Assembly (NCBI RefSeq): GCF_009720365.1
Contig: NZ_ML769313.1
Location: forward strand, 702,980-766,979
Reading direction: 5' to 3'
Length of the DNA stretch: 64,000 nucleotides
From: Catellatospora paridis
Lineage (GTDB): Bacteria; Actinomycetota; Actinomycetes; Mycobacteriales; Micromonosporaceae
Each line of letters starts with the position of its first letter. Positions within the stretch are counted from its first letter, which is position 1. The notes below the pieces were generated by a model, which worked only from the letters and a program-made list of their open reading frames with translations, was not told the origin of the DNA and ran no database searches. A program made the position numbers and the translations under genes. Shown here one piece after another: positions 16,911 to 25,920 of this stretch.

Positions 16911-17111
16911 TCACTCGACAGCCTGCGGGGCGGCCGGGTCGGGCACGTCTCCGGACGCGCGGATCGCGGCCTGGTGCACGGCTTTGCGTTCGTGCTTGGC
17001 GCGCCGCTCCCAGGCGTCCCACATGCCGTGCGCCACGGCGTTGCGGACGATCCAGTAGAAGATGAACAGTCCTGCCGCGGCCCAGAAGAACCGGCTCCAG
17101 CCATCTGCCAT
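16911..17111 (-). CDS. Small membrane protein of unknown function
   Basis: A 66-residue protein with one TM helix ([18 protein letters not shown], about residues 5-22) and a charged C-terminal helix ([14 protein letters not shown]). GGTGGGAG precedes the ATG. It overlaps no other convincing frame and lies between MerR and a cupin gene. I do not recognise the family. Confidence 0.65.
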   Translation of the reverse strand: MADGWSRFFWAAAGLFIFYWIVRNAVAHGMWDAWERRAKHERKAVHQAAIRASGDVPDPAAPQAVE

Positions 17112-17147
17112 GCTCCCACCGTATTCGCCGCGGTCAACGTCTGCCGG

Positions 17148-17549
17148 TCAGGCCGTGGGCGGCTCGTCCCGGCCCGCCTCCTCGGCGGCCTCAGCCTGCT
17201 CCTTGGTGGCGTGCACCGCGCCGTCGGCGTGGTCGGGCGGGCCGTACACGGTGTAGAGCACCAGCGGGTTCGCCCCGGTGTTGCGGAAGTTGTGCCGGGT
17301 GCCGGCTGGCACGACCACGAGGTCGCCCTGCGCCACGGGCCGCGTCTGCCCGGCGACGTCGGCCTCGCCGGTCCCGCTGACGAACGTCAGGATCTGGTCG
17401 GTGCCGGGGTGGACCTCGTCGCCGATCTCGCCGCCCGGCGGGATGGTCATGATGACGAGCTGGGTGTGCCCGCCGGTCCACAGCACGCGCCGGAAGTCGG
17501 CGCTCTGCTCGGCCACGGTCGCGATGGTGAAATGGATGATGTCGGTCAT
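17148..17549 (-). CDS. Cupin-domain protein
   Basis: A 133-residue single-domain cupin. Motif 1 is [27 protein letters not shown] and motif 2 is [24 protein letters not shown], giving the usual metal ligands (one His and two acidic/Gln positions in motif 1 and His in motif 2). Such small cupins are often mannose-6-phosphate isomerase-like or dioxygenase-like, but the reaction cannot be named. GAAGGAG lies upstream of the ATG. Confidence 0.85.
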   Translation of the reverse strand: MTDIIHFTIATVAEQSADFRRVLWTGGHTQLVIMTIPPGGEIGDEVHPGTDQILTFVSGTGEADVAGQTRPVAQGDLVVVPAGTRHNFRNTGANPLVLYTVYGPPDHADGAVHATKEQAEAAEEAGRDEPPTA

Positions 17550-17804
17550 CGATGCTGCTCCTTCGCCGGTACCTGCTGTCTACCCTTCGCCCCGGACCTT
17601 CAATCCCGCGGCCGCCGCCCCATGCCGCCGATGGCGGGCAGCTTGCGGCTGCCCCGGGCCCGGGCAGACGCGGCTGTGCCGGGTCCGATTGCATGGGCGT
17701 ACGCTTGGCCTGTCGCTCAGGACCTCGGTGGCCGCAATCCGCAACATCTACCTACCAGGGACTGCCTGCGCGATCGGGGTATGCGGTCCTGGACGAGGAC
17801 GAGC

Positions 17805-18362
17805 ATGTCCACTGCATCCGGCGGAAACGTCGCCGCGCCCTCGCCGGCGTCCGCTGGGGTGATCGCGGGCATGGAGTTCGACGTCACCGTCGAGATCCCC
17901 AAAGGGACTCGCAACAAGTACGTGATGGACCGCCGCTCCGGTCGGATCAGGCTGGATCGCACCCTGTTCACCGCCACGCAGTATCCGGCCGACTACGGCT
18001 TCATCGAGCAGAGCCTCGGCGAGGACACCGATCCCCTCGACGCCCTGGTGCTCGTGCAGGAGCCGACCTTTCCCGGCTGCGTCATCCGGTGCCGGGCGAT
18101 CGGCATGTTCCGCATGCGCGACGAGAAGGGACCCGACCTCAAGGTCCTGTGCGTCCCCACTGCCGACCCGCGCCTGGCCCAGCTGGTCGACATCACCGAC
18201 CTGGAACACTTCCACAAGCTCGAGATCGAGCATTTCTTCAAGGTCTACCAGGATCTCGAACCGGGAAAGAGCGCCGACACCGAGGGCGGCGTCTGGGCGG
18301 GCCGCGCGGAGGCCGAAGCGGAGGTCATACGCTCGCTGGAGCGCGCTCGCGTGGCCGGATGA
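17805..18362 (+). CDS. ppa: Inorganic pyrophosphatase
   Basis: Family I soluble pyrophosphatase, which hydrolyses PPi to phosphate and so drives biosynthesis. Core motifs: [47 protein letters not shown] (the DxxPLD metal site) and [10 protein letters not shown] near the end. Most actinobacterial homologues begin at the ATG at 17871 ([12 protein letters not shown]); the ATG at 17805 adds 22 residues and has GAGG about 7 nt before it, so I use it with reservation. The single copy and complete active site suggest it is the cell's working enzyme. Confidence 0.92.
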   Translation: MSTASGGNVAAPSPASAGVIAGMEFDVTVEIPKGTRNKYVMDRRSGRIRLDRTLFTATQYPADYGFIEQSLGEDTDPLDALVLVQEPTFPGCVIRCRAIGMFRMRDEKGPDLKVLCVPTADPRLAQLVDITDLEHFHKLEIEHFFKVYQDLEPGKSADTEGGVWAGRAEAEAEVIRSLERARVAG

Positions 18363-18409
18363 ACCCGGTGCGCCCGACCGGCTCGACAACCCCTTTCGCA
18401 GGTGGGTGG

Positions 18410-19039
18410 TCAGTCGCGTTTGCGGGCGAGTAGGACTGTGTCGTGGAGGCTGTGGGCGTGGTCGTGGTGTCCGGTGATCGGGCGGTGCCTGTCTTCGGCG
18501 ACGAGGATCTCCCAGCGGTCGGGGTCGAGTCCGGCTGCGACGTCGTCGGCGGTGAAGTGAACATCGCGGGCGGCGGTGTGGGACACGCCGGGCCGCGGGT
18601 CCGACGGGTGGTGGCCGACGATCAGCAGGGTGCCGCCCGGCGCGACCGCGGCCGCCAGCCGGTCGACCAGCGATTCGCGGGAAGACGTCGGGTGTGCGTA
18701 GTGGGAGCAGACCAGGTCGAACCGTGCCACGGGCGGGGCCCAGTCGGACAGGTCGGCCTGGAGCCAGTCGATCCGGGCGACGACCGTGTCGCCGGCGGCC
18801 TGCGCGTGCGCGCGTGCCTTGTGCAGCGCGCCGTCGGCGATGTCCACCGCCGTGACCTGCCAGCCCTGGGAGGCTAGCCAGATCGCTTCGGCTCCCTCGC
18901 CGCAGCCCGCGTCCAGCGCCGTGCCGGGGGTCAGCGCCGAGGCCTCCGCGACCAGGTGCGGGTTGGGCGGCTTCGGATGGCCCGCGGCGGGGCCGTGGTA
19001 GTGGCCTTCCCAGTACGCCTTGCTGAACTCCTCGGTCAT
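18410..19039 (-). CDS. Class I SAM-dependent methyltransferase
   Basis: A 209-residue Rossmann-fold methyltransferase, paralogous to the one at 589-1263. Motif I is LDAGCGEGAEAIWLASQGW (about residues 42-60), strand 2 ends VDIAD, and GGTLLIVGHHPSD lies near residue 138. ATG 19039 has GAAGGGA 5 nt upstream; the longer frame upstream is not needed. It is divergent from an XRE-cupin regulator, which may control it. The substrate is unknown. Confidence 0.85.
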   Translation of the reverse strand: MTEEFSKAYWEGHYHGPAAGHPKPPNPHLVAEASALTPGTALDAGCGEGAEAIWLASQGWQVTAVDIADGALHKARAHAQAAGDTVVARIDWLQADLSDWAPPVARFDLVCSHYAHPTSSRESLVDRLAAAVAPGGTLLIVGHHPSDPRPGVSHTAARDVHFTADDVAAGLDPDRWEILVAEDRHRPITGHHDHAHSLHDTVLLARKRD

Positions 19040-19157
19040 TCCGGTCCCTTCCGCGCTTGCCTCGACCCTGGTCACGGTGGGCCGTGGCCAGGTGACAACC
19101 ATGCGAGGCGAGCGGCCACATTCGCAAATCCTGTTGCTGATCTGGCAAAGTGGGTGC

Positions 19158-19751
19158 ATGGACGACGACCTTGATCAAGCCCTCGGTGCGGTCGGGCCCC
19201 GGCTGCGCGCGCTGCGCCAGCAGCGGGAGACCACCCTGGCCGACCTGTCGGCGGCGACCGGGATCTCGGTGAGCACCCTGTCCCGGCTGGAGTCCGGCTC
19301 CCGCAAGCCGACGCTCGAACTGCTGCTGCCGCTGGCCAGGGCACACGGCGTCACGCTGGACGAGCTCGTCGACGCCCCGCCGACCGGCGACCCGCGCATC
19401 CACCTGCGCCCGGTCAGCCGGCACGGGATGACCATGCTGCCGCTGACCCGCCGGGCGGGCGGCATCCAGGCGTACAAGCTGGTGATCCCCGCCGACAGCC
19501 GACGCCGGACCCCGGAGCCGAAGACCCACGAGGGCTACGAATGGCTGTACGTGCTCAACGGCAAACTGCGGGTGGTGCTGGGTGAGCAGGATCTGGTGCT
19601 CGTGCCCGGTGAGGCGGCCGAGTTCGACACCCGCGTGCCGCACTGGTTCGGCGCGGCCGGCTCCGAGCCGGTGGAATTCCTCAGCCTGTTCGGCACCCAG
19701 GGCGAACGCGCGCACCTACGGGCGCGGCCGAAGCCGAAGGGTGCCGCCTGA
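19158..19751 (+). CDS. XRE-family regulator with C-terminal cupin
   Basis: A 197-residue protein with an N-terminal helix-turn-helix (LADLSAATGISVSTLSRLES, about residues 28-47) and a C-terminal cupin (EGYEWLYVLNGKLRVVLGEQD, then FDTRVPHWFGAAG). This HTH-cupin layout occurs in regulators that sense small metabolites through the cupin. It is divergent from the methyltransferase; a TTGC...GGCAA palindrome lies in the gap a few bases before its start (about 19134-19148) and could be its operator. Confidence 0.88.
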   Translation: MDDDLDQALGAVGPRLRALRQQRETTLADLSAATGISVSTLSRLESGSRKPTLELLLPLARAHGVTLDELVDAPPTGDPRIHLRPVSRHGMTMLPLTRRAGGIQAYKLVIPADSRRRTPEPKTHEGYEWLYVLNGKLRVVLGEQDLVLVPGEAAEFDTRVPHWFGAAGSEPVEFLSLFGTQGERAHLRARPKPKGAA

Positions 19752-19800
19752 GCCGGTGTCGAGATCGGATCGTGACCGGCATTGCCCCGACCCGTGATCC

Positions 19801-19826
19801 CCTATATTATCTATCGAAGTTATAGG
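19801..19826 (+). promoter_or_regulatory. Inverted repeat before the Rrf2 gene
   Basis: CCTATA (19801-19806) and TATAGG (19821-19826) are 14 bp apart, with an inner palindrome CTATCGAAGTTATAG at 19811-19825. It is a rare A/T-rich patch in this DNA and is a likely promoter with Rrf2 operator about 70 bp before the start codon. Confidence 0.55.
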
Positions 19827-19895
19827 ATTAGGCGGACATCGCACGCTGCGCGCCTGCTGCCGGCCGCGCCGTCACGAGCAGGAATCCATGGGGCC

Positions 19896-20360
19896 GTGCA
19901 CATCTCAGCGCGACACGACTATGCGGTGCAGGCCATGCTGGCCATCGCCGCGGCGGGCGGCGGTCCGGTGAAGACGAGCGATCTGGCCGTCATGCAGGGC
20001 ATACCCGCCAGTTATCTGCCGTCGATCCTCGCCGACCTGCGGCGCGCCGAGCTGCTCAGCAGCCGGCCCGGCACGGACGGCGGGTTCAGCCTGGCCCGGC
20101 AGCTCGAGCAGATCAGCGTCGGCGACATCATGCGGGCGGTCAGCGGGGCGCTGGCCAGCGTCCGCGGCCGCCCGCCGCACACCATCACGTACACCGGCGC
20201 GGCCGTCGCGCTGCCCGGACTCTGGCAGTCGGTCCACACGTTCACCAGTGACCTGCTGGACAGCACCACGCTGCTCGACCTGCTCGGCGACGGTCAGGGG
20301 TCCGGGCCGCCAACCGATCGCGACACCGCGGCAGACGGCACCACGGGGCAACGCTCATGA
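19896..20360 (+). CDS. Rrf2-family transcriptional regulator
   Basis: A 154-residue regulator. The family start HISARHDYAVQAMLAIA is present, then the helix-turn-helix KTSDLAVMQGIPASYLPSILADLRRAELL and the wing SRPGTDGGFSLAR. The three Cys that hold an Fe-S cluster in IscR/NsrR are absent, so it is closer to CymR, which governs cysteine and sulfur genes. It is convergent with the sulfate transporter operon, which supports a sulfur role. Start: GTG 19896, giving the family N-terminus; an upstream in-frame extension lacks support. Confidence 0.85.
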   Translation: MHISARHDYAVQAMLAIAAAGGGPVKTSDLAVMQGIPASYLPSILADLRRAELLSSRPGTDGGFSLARQLEQISVGDIMRAVSGALASVRGRPPHTITYTGAAVALPGLWQSVHTFTSDLLDSTTLLDLLGDGQGSGPPTDRDTAADGTTGQRS

Positions 20361-20386
20361 CCGTGGCGCGGCGGACCACCGCGCAC

Positions 20387-20441
20387 GGGGGCCTCCGGGT
20401 GATGGCGCGTTAGGACCGTGCCATACCGCCCGGAGGCCCCC
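20387..20441. terminator. Bidirectional terminator
   Basis: Outer arms 20387-20399 and 20429-20441 pair perfectly over 13 bp; the 29-nt interior has a further weak pairing. It lies between the convergent rrf2-like gene and cysA. Confidence 0.85.
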
Positions 20442-20452
20442 ATGCTGCGGCG

Positions 20453-21436
20453 TCAGACCGCGCCGAGCAGCCTGGGCTGCCCGACCGTGGCGGCGACCTC
20501 GGGCGCGACGCGCACCTGCACCTCGGAACCGACCTGCAGGTCCAGGGACAGGAACTCGTTGCGGGTGAGGGTGACGGTGACCAGCTGCTCGCCCACGGCG
20601 ACCACGACCCTGATCTCGAAGCCGACCCGGGTGATCCGCGTGATGCGGCCCGGGACCGCGTCCGGCTCGCCGCCGCCGGTCAGCAGCTGCAGGTCGTGCG
20701 GACGCACCAGGCGGTCGCCCAGCTCGGTGACCGGGCCGAGGAAGCGCATGACGAAGTCGTTGGCGGGGGAGTCGTAGAGCTCGTCGGGCGACCCGATCTG
20801 CTCCACGCGGCCCTCGTTGATGACCACGATCTCGTCGGCGACCTCCAGTGCCTCCTCCTGGTCGTGTGTGACGAAGACCGTCGTCACGTGGACCTCGTCG
20901 TGCAGCCGGCGCAGCCAGTCGCGCAGCTCCTTGCGGACCTTGGCGTCGAGCGCGCCGAACGGCTCGTCGAGCAGCAGCACGGTCGGCTGCACGGCGAGCG
21001 CGCGGGCCAGTGCCATGCGCTGGCGCTGGCCGCCGGACAGCTGCGAGGGCAGCCTGTCCGCGAACTGGGACAGGTGCACGAGATTGAGCAGCTCGTGGAC
21101 CCGCTCGCGGATCTCGTCCTTGGGCCGCTTGCGGATCTCCAGTCCGAACGCGACGTTGCGTGCGACCGACAGGTGCTTGAACGCGGCGTAGTGCTGGAAC
21201 ACGAAGCCGACGTTGCGCTTCTGCGGCGACAGCTTCGTCGCGTCGACGCCCTCGATCTCGATGCGGCCGCTGTCGGCAGTCTCCAGGCCGGCGATGATGC
21301 GCAACAGCGTCGACTTGCCGCCGCCGGACGGACCGAGCAGGGCGGTGAGCTGCCCGGACGGGATGCTCACGGAGACGTTGTCGAGTGCGACGAAATCCCC
21401 GAAGCGCTTGGAAACGTTGACGATCTCGATACTCAA
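20453..21436 (-). CDS. cysA: Sulfate ABC transporter ATP-binding protein
   Basis: A 327-residue ATPase that powers sulfate/thiosulfate import. Walker A GPSGGGKS, signature [15 protein letters not shown], Walker [12 protein letters not shown] and H-loop VTHDQEEA are intact, and a C-terminal TOBE-like domain follows (about residues 240-327). TTG 21436 is the start: AAGGAAG lies 5 nt upstream, the protein begins with the family's [12 protein letters not shown], and TTGA overlaps the cysW stop. It is the last gene of the operon. Confidence 0.93.
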   Translation of the reverse strand: MSIEIVNVSKRFGDFVALDNVSVSIPSGQLTALLGPSGGGKSTLLRIIAGLETADSGRIEIEGVDATKLSPQKRNVGFVFQHYAAFKHLSVARNVAFGLEIRKRPKDEIRERVHELLNLVHLSQFADRLPSQLSGGQRQRMALARALAVQPTVLLLDEPFGALDAKVRKELRDWLRRLHDEVHVTTVFVTHDQEEALEVADEIVVINEGRVEQIGSPDELYDSPANDFVMRFLGPVTELGDRLVRPHDLQLLTGGGEPDAVPGRITRITRVGFEIRVVVAVGEQLVTVTLTRNEFLSLDLQVGSEVQVRVAPEVAATVGQPRLLGAV

Positions 21437-22260
21437 CGGTCTTCCTTCGGCCGAATGACTGAGACGATGATGATGCAGGCCACCGCCACCAGGGCGAGCA
21501 GGAACGCGGTGGCGTACGCGCCGCCCTTGTCGAAGTTGAGGTACTTCTCCTCGACGACCAGGGTGGCGGTGCGGGTCTCGCCGAGCACGTTGCCCGACAC
21601 GACTTTCACCGCGCCGAACTCGCCCAGCGAGCGGGCCAGGCTCAGCACGACGCCGTAGACGACGCCCCACTTGATCGACGGCAGGGTGATCCGCCGGAAC
21701 GTCTGCCACGCGTTCGCGCCCAGGCTGCGGGCGGCCTGCTCCTGTTCCTCGCCGACCTCCTCCAGTACGGGCACCACTTCACGGATCACCAAAGGCAGCG
21801 CGACGAACACGGTGGCCAGCACGATGCCGGGGGTGGCGAAGATGACCTGGAAGCCCATGCTCTCCAGGCCGGGTCCGAACCAGCCGTTGCGGCCGCCGTA
21901 GACGAGCACCAGGGCCAGGCCGACGACGATCGGCGATACCGACAGCGGCATGTCCAGCAGTGCGCTGAGCAGCCGTTTGCCCGGGAAGTCGTATCGGACG
22001 AGCAGCAGTGAGATGCCCACCCCGAACAGCGTGTTGATGATCACCGCGATGATCGCGACCTGCACGGTGAGGCTGATCGCGTGCACGATGTCGGGGTCTT
22101 CGAGGATGCCGTTGATGTTGTCCATGCCGTCGGCGAACGTGTTCTTGCCGACCAGGTACACCGGCCACGCCACGAGCAGGAACAGGTAGGCGATCACGAG
22201 CAGGCGGACCAGGTAGGTGACCGGGCCGCGGCGCGTACGGGTGCTGGGGTGGCTAGCCAC
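21433..22260 (-). CDS. cysW: Sulfate ABC transporter permease CysW
   Basis: A 275-residue permease with six TM helices. The EAA-type loop that docks on the ATPase is visible as [25 protein letters not shown]. Its GTG start overlaps the cysT stop by 8 bp, and its stop overlaps the cysA start. It forms the membrane channel with CysT. Confidence 0.93.
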   Translation of the reverse strand: MASHPSTRTRRGPVTYLVRLLVIAYLFLLVAWPVYLVGKNTFADGMDNINGILEDPDIVHAISLTVQVAIIAVIINTLFGVGISLLLVRYDFPGKRLLSALLDMPLSVSPIVVGLALVLVYGGRNGWFGPGLESMGFQVIFATPGIVLATVFVALPLVIREVVPVLEEVGEEQEQAARSLGANAWQTFRRITLPSIKWGVVYGVVLSLARSLGEFGAVKVVSGNVLGETRTATLVVEEKYLNFDKGGAYATAFLLALVAVACIIIVSVIRPKEDR

Positions 22261-23101
22261 GGCGCACCATCCTGCGCTGGATGACGTCGAGCAGCACGAT
22301 GACGGCGAACGAGATGACCAGCAGGATCGTGGCGACCGCGGCCGCGCTGTCCAGGTTGTCGTTCTCGATGCTGCTGAGGATGCGCACCGAGGTGACCTCC
22401 GTCTTCATCGGCAGGTTGCCCGACAGCAGGACCAGCGAGCCGTACTCGCTTACCCCGCGGGCGAACGACAGCGCGGCGCCCGCGGCGATCGCGGGCGTCA
22501 GGCTGGGCAGGATGATCCGCCGGAAGACGGTGAAGCGGCTCGCGCCCAGCGACATCGCCGCCTCCTCGACGTCGCGCTCCAGTTCGGCCAGCACCGGCTG
22601 CACCGTGCGGACCACGAACGGCAGGGTGACGAAGAGGAACGCGAGGAACACCGCGGGGCGGGTGTTGGCGATGTCGACGCCGAGCGGGCTGTTCCTGCCG
22701 TACAGCGACAGCAGGACCAACCCGGCGACGATGGTGGGCAGCGCGAACGGGATGTCGATCAGGATTTCGAGCGCGCGCTTGCCGAAGAACCGGTCCCGGA
22801 CCAGCACCCACGCGATCATGGTTCCCATGACGATGTTCACCAGTGTCACGGCGAACGCGGTGCCCACGGTGAGCTCGATCGCCGCGGCGGTCTGCTCGTT
22901 GGTCACCGCCTGCCAGAACGTGCTCCACCCGCCCGCCGACGCGGTGACCACCACGGCGGCGAGCGGGATGAGCACGAGCAGGCTGAACCACATCATCGCC
23001 ACGCCGAGGCCGAGTCCGGAGACTCGGGTCAGCGGGCGGCCGGACCGGACCGGCCGGCGAGAGGTCGCCGGCCGGTCCGGGGAGAGCGCGGTCGAGGTCA
23101 C
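22253..23101 (-). CDS. cysT: Sulfate ABC transporter permease CysT
   Basis: A 282-residue permease with six TM helices after a short cytosolic lead. The docking loop is DVEEAAMSLGASRFTVFRRIILPS, and FARGVSEYGSLVLLSGN is typical of CysT/CysU. GTG 23101 overlaps the stop of the binding protein gene as GTGA. Confidence 0.93.
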   Translation of the reverse strand: MTSTALSPDRPATSRRPVRSGRPLTRVSGLGLGVAMMWFSLLVLIPLAAVVVTASAGGWSTFWQAVTNEQTAAAIELTVGTAFAVTLVNIVMGTMIAWVLVRDRFFGKRALEILIDIPFALPTIVAGLVLLSLYGRNSPLGVDIANTRPAVFLAFLFVTLPFVVRTVQPVLAELERDVEEAAMSLGASRFTVFRRIILPSLTPAIAAGAALSFARGVSEYGSLVLLSGNLPMKTEVTSVRILSSIENDNLDSAAAVATILLVISFAVIVLLDVIQRRMVRRG

Positions 23102-24126
23102 TTAGCCTTGCCCGAGGCTGCGATGACCTTGACGATGATGCCCGCCTTCTCGTCGAAGAACTTCTTCGACAGAGCCGACCAGCTCTCGAAGTCCTTCGAC
23201 ACGGTGAGCAGCTTCTGCGGCGTCGGGAACGGGTTGGCCGGGTCCTTGGCGCCCTCGATGCCGGTGGTGTCCACGCCCTCGATGATCGGCCGGAAGCCCT
23301 TGAGGGCGAACTGTCGCTGGCCGTCCTTGCTGAGCACGAAGCTCAGCCAGTCCTTGGCCTTGGGGTCGGCGTTGGTCAGGATCGCGCCCGGGTTCTCGAT
23401 CAGGATGGTGGTCGAGGGCACGACCCAGTCGAACTTCTCGCCCGCCTGGGTGGCCAGGATGGCCTCGTTCTCGTAGGCCAGCAGCACGTCGCCGGTGCCG
23501 CCCAGGAAGCTGGTGGTGGCGTCGCGGCCGCTGCCAGGCAGGGCGACGACGTTGGCGAACAGCTTCGTCAGGAACTCGGTGGCCTGCGCGTCGGTGCCGC
23601 CGTTGGCGGTGACGTGGCCCCACGCGGCGAGCGCGTTCCAGCGGGCGGCGCCCGAGGACGCCGGGTTCGGGGTGACGATCTGGACGCCCGGCTTGATCAG
23701 GTCGTCCCAGCCCTGGATGTTCTTCGGGTTGCCCTGGCGTACCGCGAGCACCACGATCGAGGAGGACACGATGCCCTTGTTCGGGCCCGCGTTCCAGTCC
23801 TTGGCCACCAGGTTCGCGTCCACGAGCCGGGTGACGTCGCTGGAGACCGAGAAGTGCACGTAGTCGGCCTTCAGGCCGGCCACGACCGCGCGGCTCTGGT
23901 CGCCGGACGCGCCGTACGACGTCTGGAACTTGACGCCCTTGCCGGCGTCGGTCTTGTTCCACTCGGTTGCGATCGCCTTGTTCGCCGCCTCCGGCACGGC
24001 GAAGCCGACGATGTTCAGCGTGGTGCTCGATCCCGTGGTGCCGCCGTTGTCAGTTCCACCGCAGGCCGACAGCGCCAGGACGGCGGTGACGGCGAGTACG
24101 GCGGCTGCTCTGATCCGGTTCTTCAT
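23098..24126 (-). CDS. Sulfate-binding lipoprotein of the ABC transporter
   Basis: A 342-residue substrate-binding protein and first gene of the sulfate operon. MKNRIRAAAVLAVTAVLALS ends in the lipobox SACGG, so it is tethered to the outer face of the membrane. Sbp/CysP family signatures are SYGASGDQSRAVVAGLKADYV and ITPNPASSGAARWNALAAWGH-like IVTPNPASSGAARWN. ATG 24126 is chosen because the signal peptide begins there and GAGGAGG lies about 10 nt upstream; 12 further in-frame codons upstream add nothing. Confidence 0.93.
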   Translation of the reverse strand: MKNRIRAAAVLAVTAVLALSACGGTDNGGTTGSSTTLNIVGFAVPEAANKAIATEWNKTDAGKGVKFQTSYGASGDQSRAVVAGLKADYVHFSVSSDVTRLVDANLVAKDWNAGPNKGIVSSSIVVLAVRQGNPKNIQGWDDLIKPGVQIVTPNPASSGAARWNALAAWGHVTANGGTDAQATEFLTKLFANVVALPGSGRDATTSFLGGTGDVLLAYENEAILATQAGEKFDWVVPSTTILIENPGAILTNADPKAKDWLSFVLSKDGQRQFALKGFRPIIEGVDTTGIEGAKDPANPFPTPQKLLTVSKDFESWSALSKKFFDEKAGIIVKVIAASGKAK

Positions 24127-24350
24127 GCGGAACCTGTCCTCCTCGGGCGCAAACGCGCACACCGAATAACGCCGAGAGTCCGGCGTGATCGGTAATCATC
24201 AATGTTTGGGGGTGCAGTTCTGTGGTGGGGCATGGTCGGCCGGCACGTGCGACGTCGGGCTCCGATGCCACGACCTCCGGTGGGTGCCCGGTGGGGACGT
24301 GATCCGGACGACCACGAAACGAATATCCCACTAATCCGCTAGACTTTCAA
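24127..24350 (-). promoter_or_regulatory. Sulfate operon promoter and long leader
   Basis: TTGAAA (24350-24345, minus strand), 17 bp, then GATATT (24327-24322) gives a plausible promoter, so the transcript would have a leader of about 190 nt. The leader contains a hairpin at 24269-24301 (CACG...CGTG outer stem, CCGG inner stem). I could not match it to a named riboswitch. A short leader reading frame is possible but unconvincing. The rest of the gap up to the hydrolase start at 24671 shows no gene. Confidence 0.45.
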
Positions 24351-24670
24351 GGGTTTGCTACGCGGGGCCTCGGTATACAAGACATATGCCCGAATTGGGA
24401 AATAATGACCAACCGAACGGCTGACGCTAGCCGGCTGCCGCGCGTCCGTGACGCCGGTCCGGCGAGGCCACTGATCGGCAGCCTTGCCCGCGGTGTGCCA
24501 CGGTGCGTGAAACTGGGCGAAAAACCCTGAAATGTGGCAGAAGAACAGGTAGGTTGTTTCATCTCTAAACCGACAAGTCCGATAAGCCCGTGATGCTAGC
24601 TTCGGAGGGTCGGCCCGACGGTGTGCCGCGACGTACTCGTTTCCAGCCTTTCGAAGCAGGGAGTCGCCCC

Positions 24671-25498
24671 ATGAGCACCGGCATGGCAACCACCAAGGAC
24701 GGGACCCAGATCTTCTACAAGGACTGGGGCACGGGACAGCCTGTCGTCTTCAGTCACGGCTGGCCGCTCACCGCCGACGCCTGGGACGACCAGATGTGGT
24801 ACGTCGTCTCCAACGGCTTCCGCGGCGTGGCGCACGACCGCCGCGGGCACGGCCGCTCCAGCCAGCCGTGGGACGGCAACGACCTCAACACGTACGCCGA
24901 CGACCTCGCCGCCGTGATCGAGAAGCTCGATCTGCGGGACATCGTCCTCGTCGGCCACTCCACCGGCGGTGGCGAGGTCACCCGCTACATGGCCCGGCAC
25001 GGCACCGACCGGGTCTCCAAGGCCGTGCTGGTCGGCGCGATCCCGCCGCTGATGCTGCAGACCGACGCCAACCCCGAGGGCCTGCCCCGCAGCGTCTTCG
25101 ACGGGCTGCGCGAAGGTGTCGAGCGCGACCGGTCGCAGTTCTGGAAGGAACTCAGCGCACCGTTCTTCGGCGCCAACCGCGACGGCAACAAGGTGAGTCA
25201 GGGCCTGCGCGACCAATTCTGGCTCCAGGGCATGACGCTGGGCTTCAAGGCCGCCTACGACTGCATCAAGGCCTTCTCCGAGACCGACCTCACCGAGGAC
25301 TGCAAGAAGATCGACGTCCCGGTGCTGATCATCCAGGGTGACGACGACCAGATCGTGCCGATCGTCGCGTCCGGAATGAAGTCGTCGAAGCTCATCCCGA
25401 ACAACACGTTCAAGGTGTACAAGGGCGCACCGCACGGCCTGTTCGCCACCCACCAGGACGAGTTCAACGCCGACCTGCTCGCCTTCCTCAAGGGCTGA
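24671..25498 (+). CDS. Alpha/beta hydrolase, non-heme chloroperoxidase-like
   Basis: A 275-residue alpha/beta hydrolase of the cofactor-free haloperoxidase/esterase group. The triad is visible: nucleophile Ser in GHSTGGGE (about residue 99), Asp in [11 protein letters not shown] and His in [34 protein letters not shown] at the start matches the family. It most likely acts as an esterase or perhydrolase in the cytosol. The following ABM gene starts 28 bp after its stop and is likely co-transcribed. A long 5' gap precedes it. Confidence 0.9.
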   Translation: MSTGMATTKDGTQIFYKDWGTGQPVVFSHGWPLTADAWDDQMWYVVSNGFRGVAHDRRGHGRSSQPWDGNDLNTYADDLAAVIEKLDLRDIVLVGHSTGGGEVTRYMARHGTDRVSKAVLVGAIPPLMLQTDANPEGLPRSVFDGLREGVERDRSQFWKELSAPFFGANRDGNKVSQGLRDQFWLQGMTLGFKAAYDCIKAFSETDLTEDCKKIDVPVLIIQGDDDQIVPIVASGMKSSKLIPNNTFKVYKGAPHGLFATHQDEFNADLLAFLKG

Positions 25499-25526
25499 CC
25501 CAGGTCCGGCAGGAGGGGAGCAACCC

Positions 25527-25826
25527 GTGCTCACACTGGGTTTTCTCGTCGAGATGGAAGCCAAGCCCGGTCATGAGGGCGAGGTCGCCGAATTCCTACG
25601 GCAGGCCAAAGCGCTGGTGGACGCCGAACCCGGCACGATCGTCTGGTACGCCTTCCAGGTCGGCCCGACGTCGTTCCGCATCTTCGACGCCTTCAACAAC
25701 GAGGACGACAGGCAGTTCCACCTGGCCGGAAAGGTGCGCCAGGGTCTGGAGGCCCGCGCGGACCTGTTCGATCCGCCACCGAAGATCAATCCGGTGGACC
25801 TGCTGACCTACAAGATGCCGGCCTGA
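25527..25826 (+). CDS. ABM-domain (antibiotic biosynthesis monooxygenase) protein
   Basis: A 99-residue ferredoxin-like protein: FLVEMEAKPGHEGEVAEFLRQA, the central GTIVWYAFQVGPTSFRIFDAF and a C-terminal helix HLAGKVRQGLEARADLF are typical of the ABM dimer fold. Such proteins are oxygenases or quinone-handling enzymes; here it is paired with the hydrolase. GTG start with AGGAGGGG upstream. Confidence 0.85.
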   Translation: MLTLGFLVEMEAKPGHEGEVAEFLRQAKALVDAEPGTIVWYAFQVGPTSFRIFDAFNNEDDRQFHLAGKVRQGLEARADLFDPPPKINPVDLLTYKMPA

Positions 25827-25836
25827 CCGGACCTCC

Positions 25837-25868
25837 CGAGGAGCCCTGCCCTGCGGCAGGGCTCCTCG
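25837..25868 (+). terminator. Terminator, 14-bp stem with tetraloop
   Basis: Arms 25837-25850 and 25855-25868 pair perfectly around CTGC, 10 bp after the stop of the ABM gene. Confidence 0.9.
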
Positions 25869-25920
25869 GCCTGCCCGGCGTCGTCCAGCCGAGGACGGGT
25901 GGACTGTCTATCATTCGCCG

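Noticed and set aside
19782..19895. An upstream start for the Rrf2 regulator
   Set aside because: It would read through the A/T-rich promoter and operator; the family N-terminus begins at 19896.
24269..24301. A SAM or other known riboswitch in the sulfate operon leader
   Set aside because: The hairpin is real but the conserved core of the SAM classes was not found; kept only as an unassigned leader.
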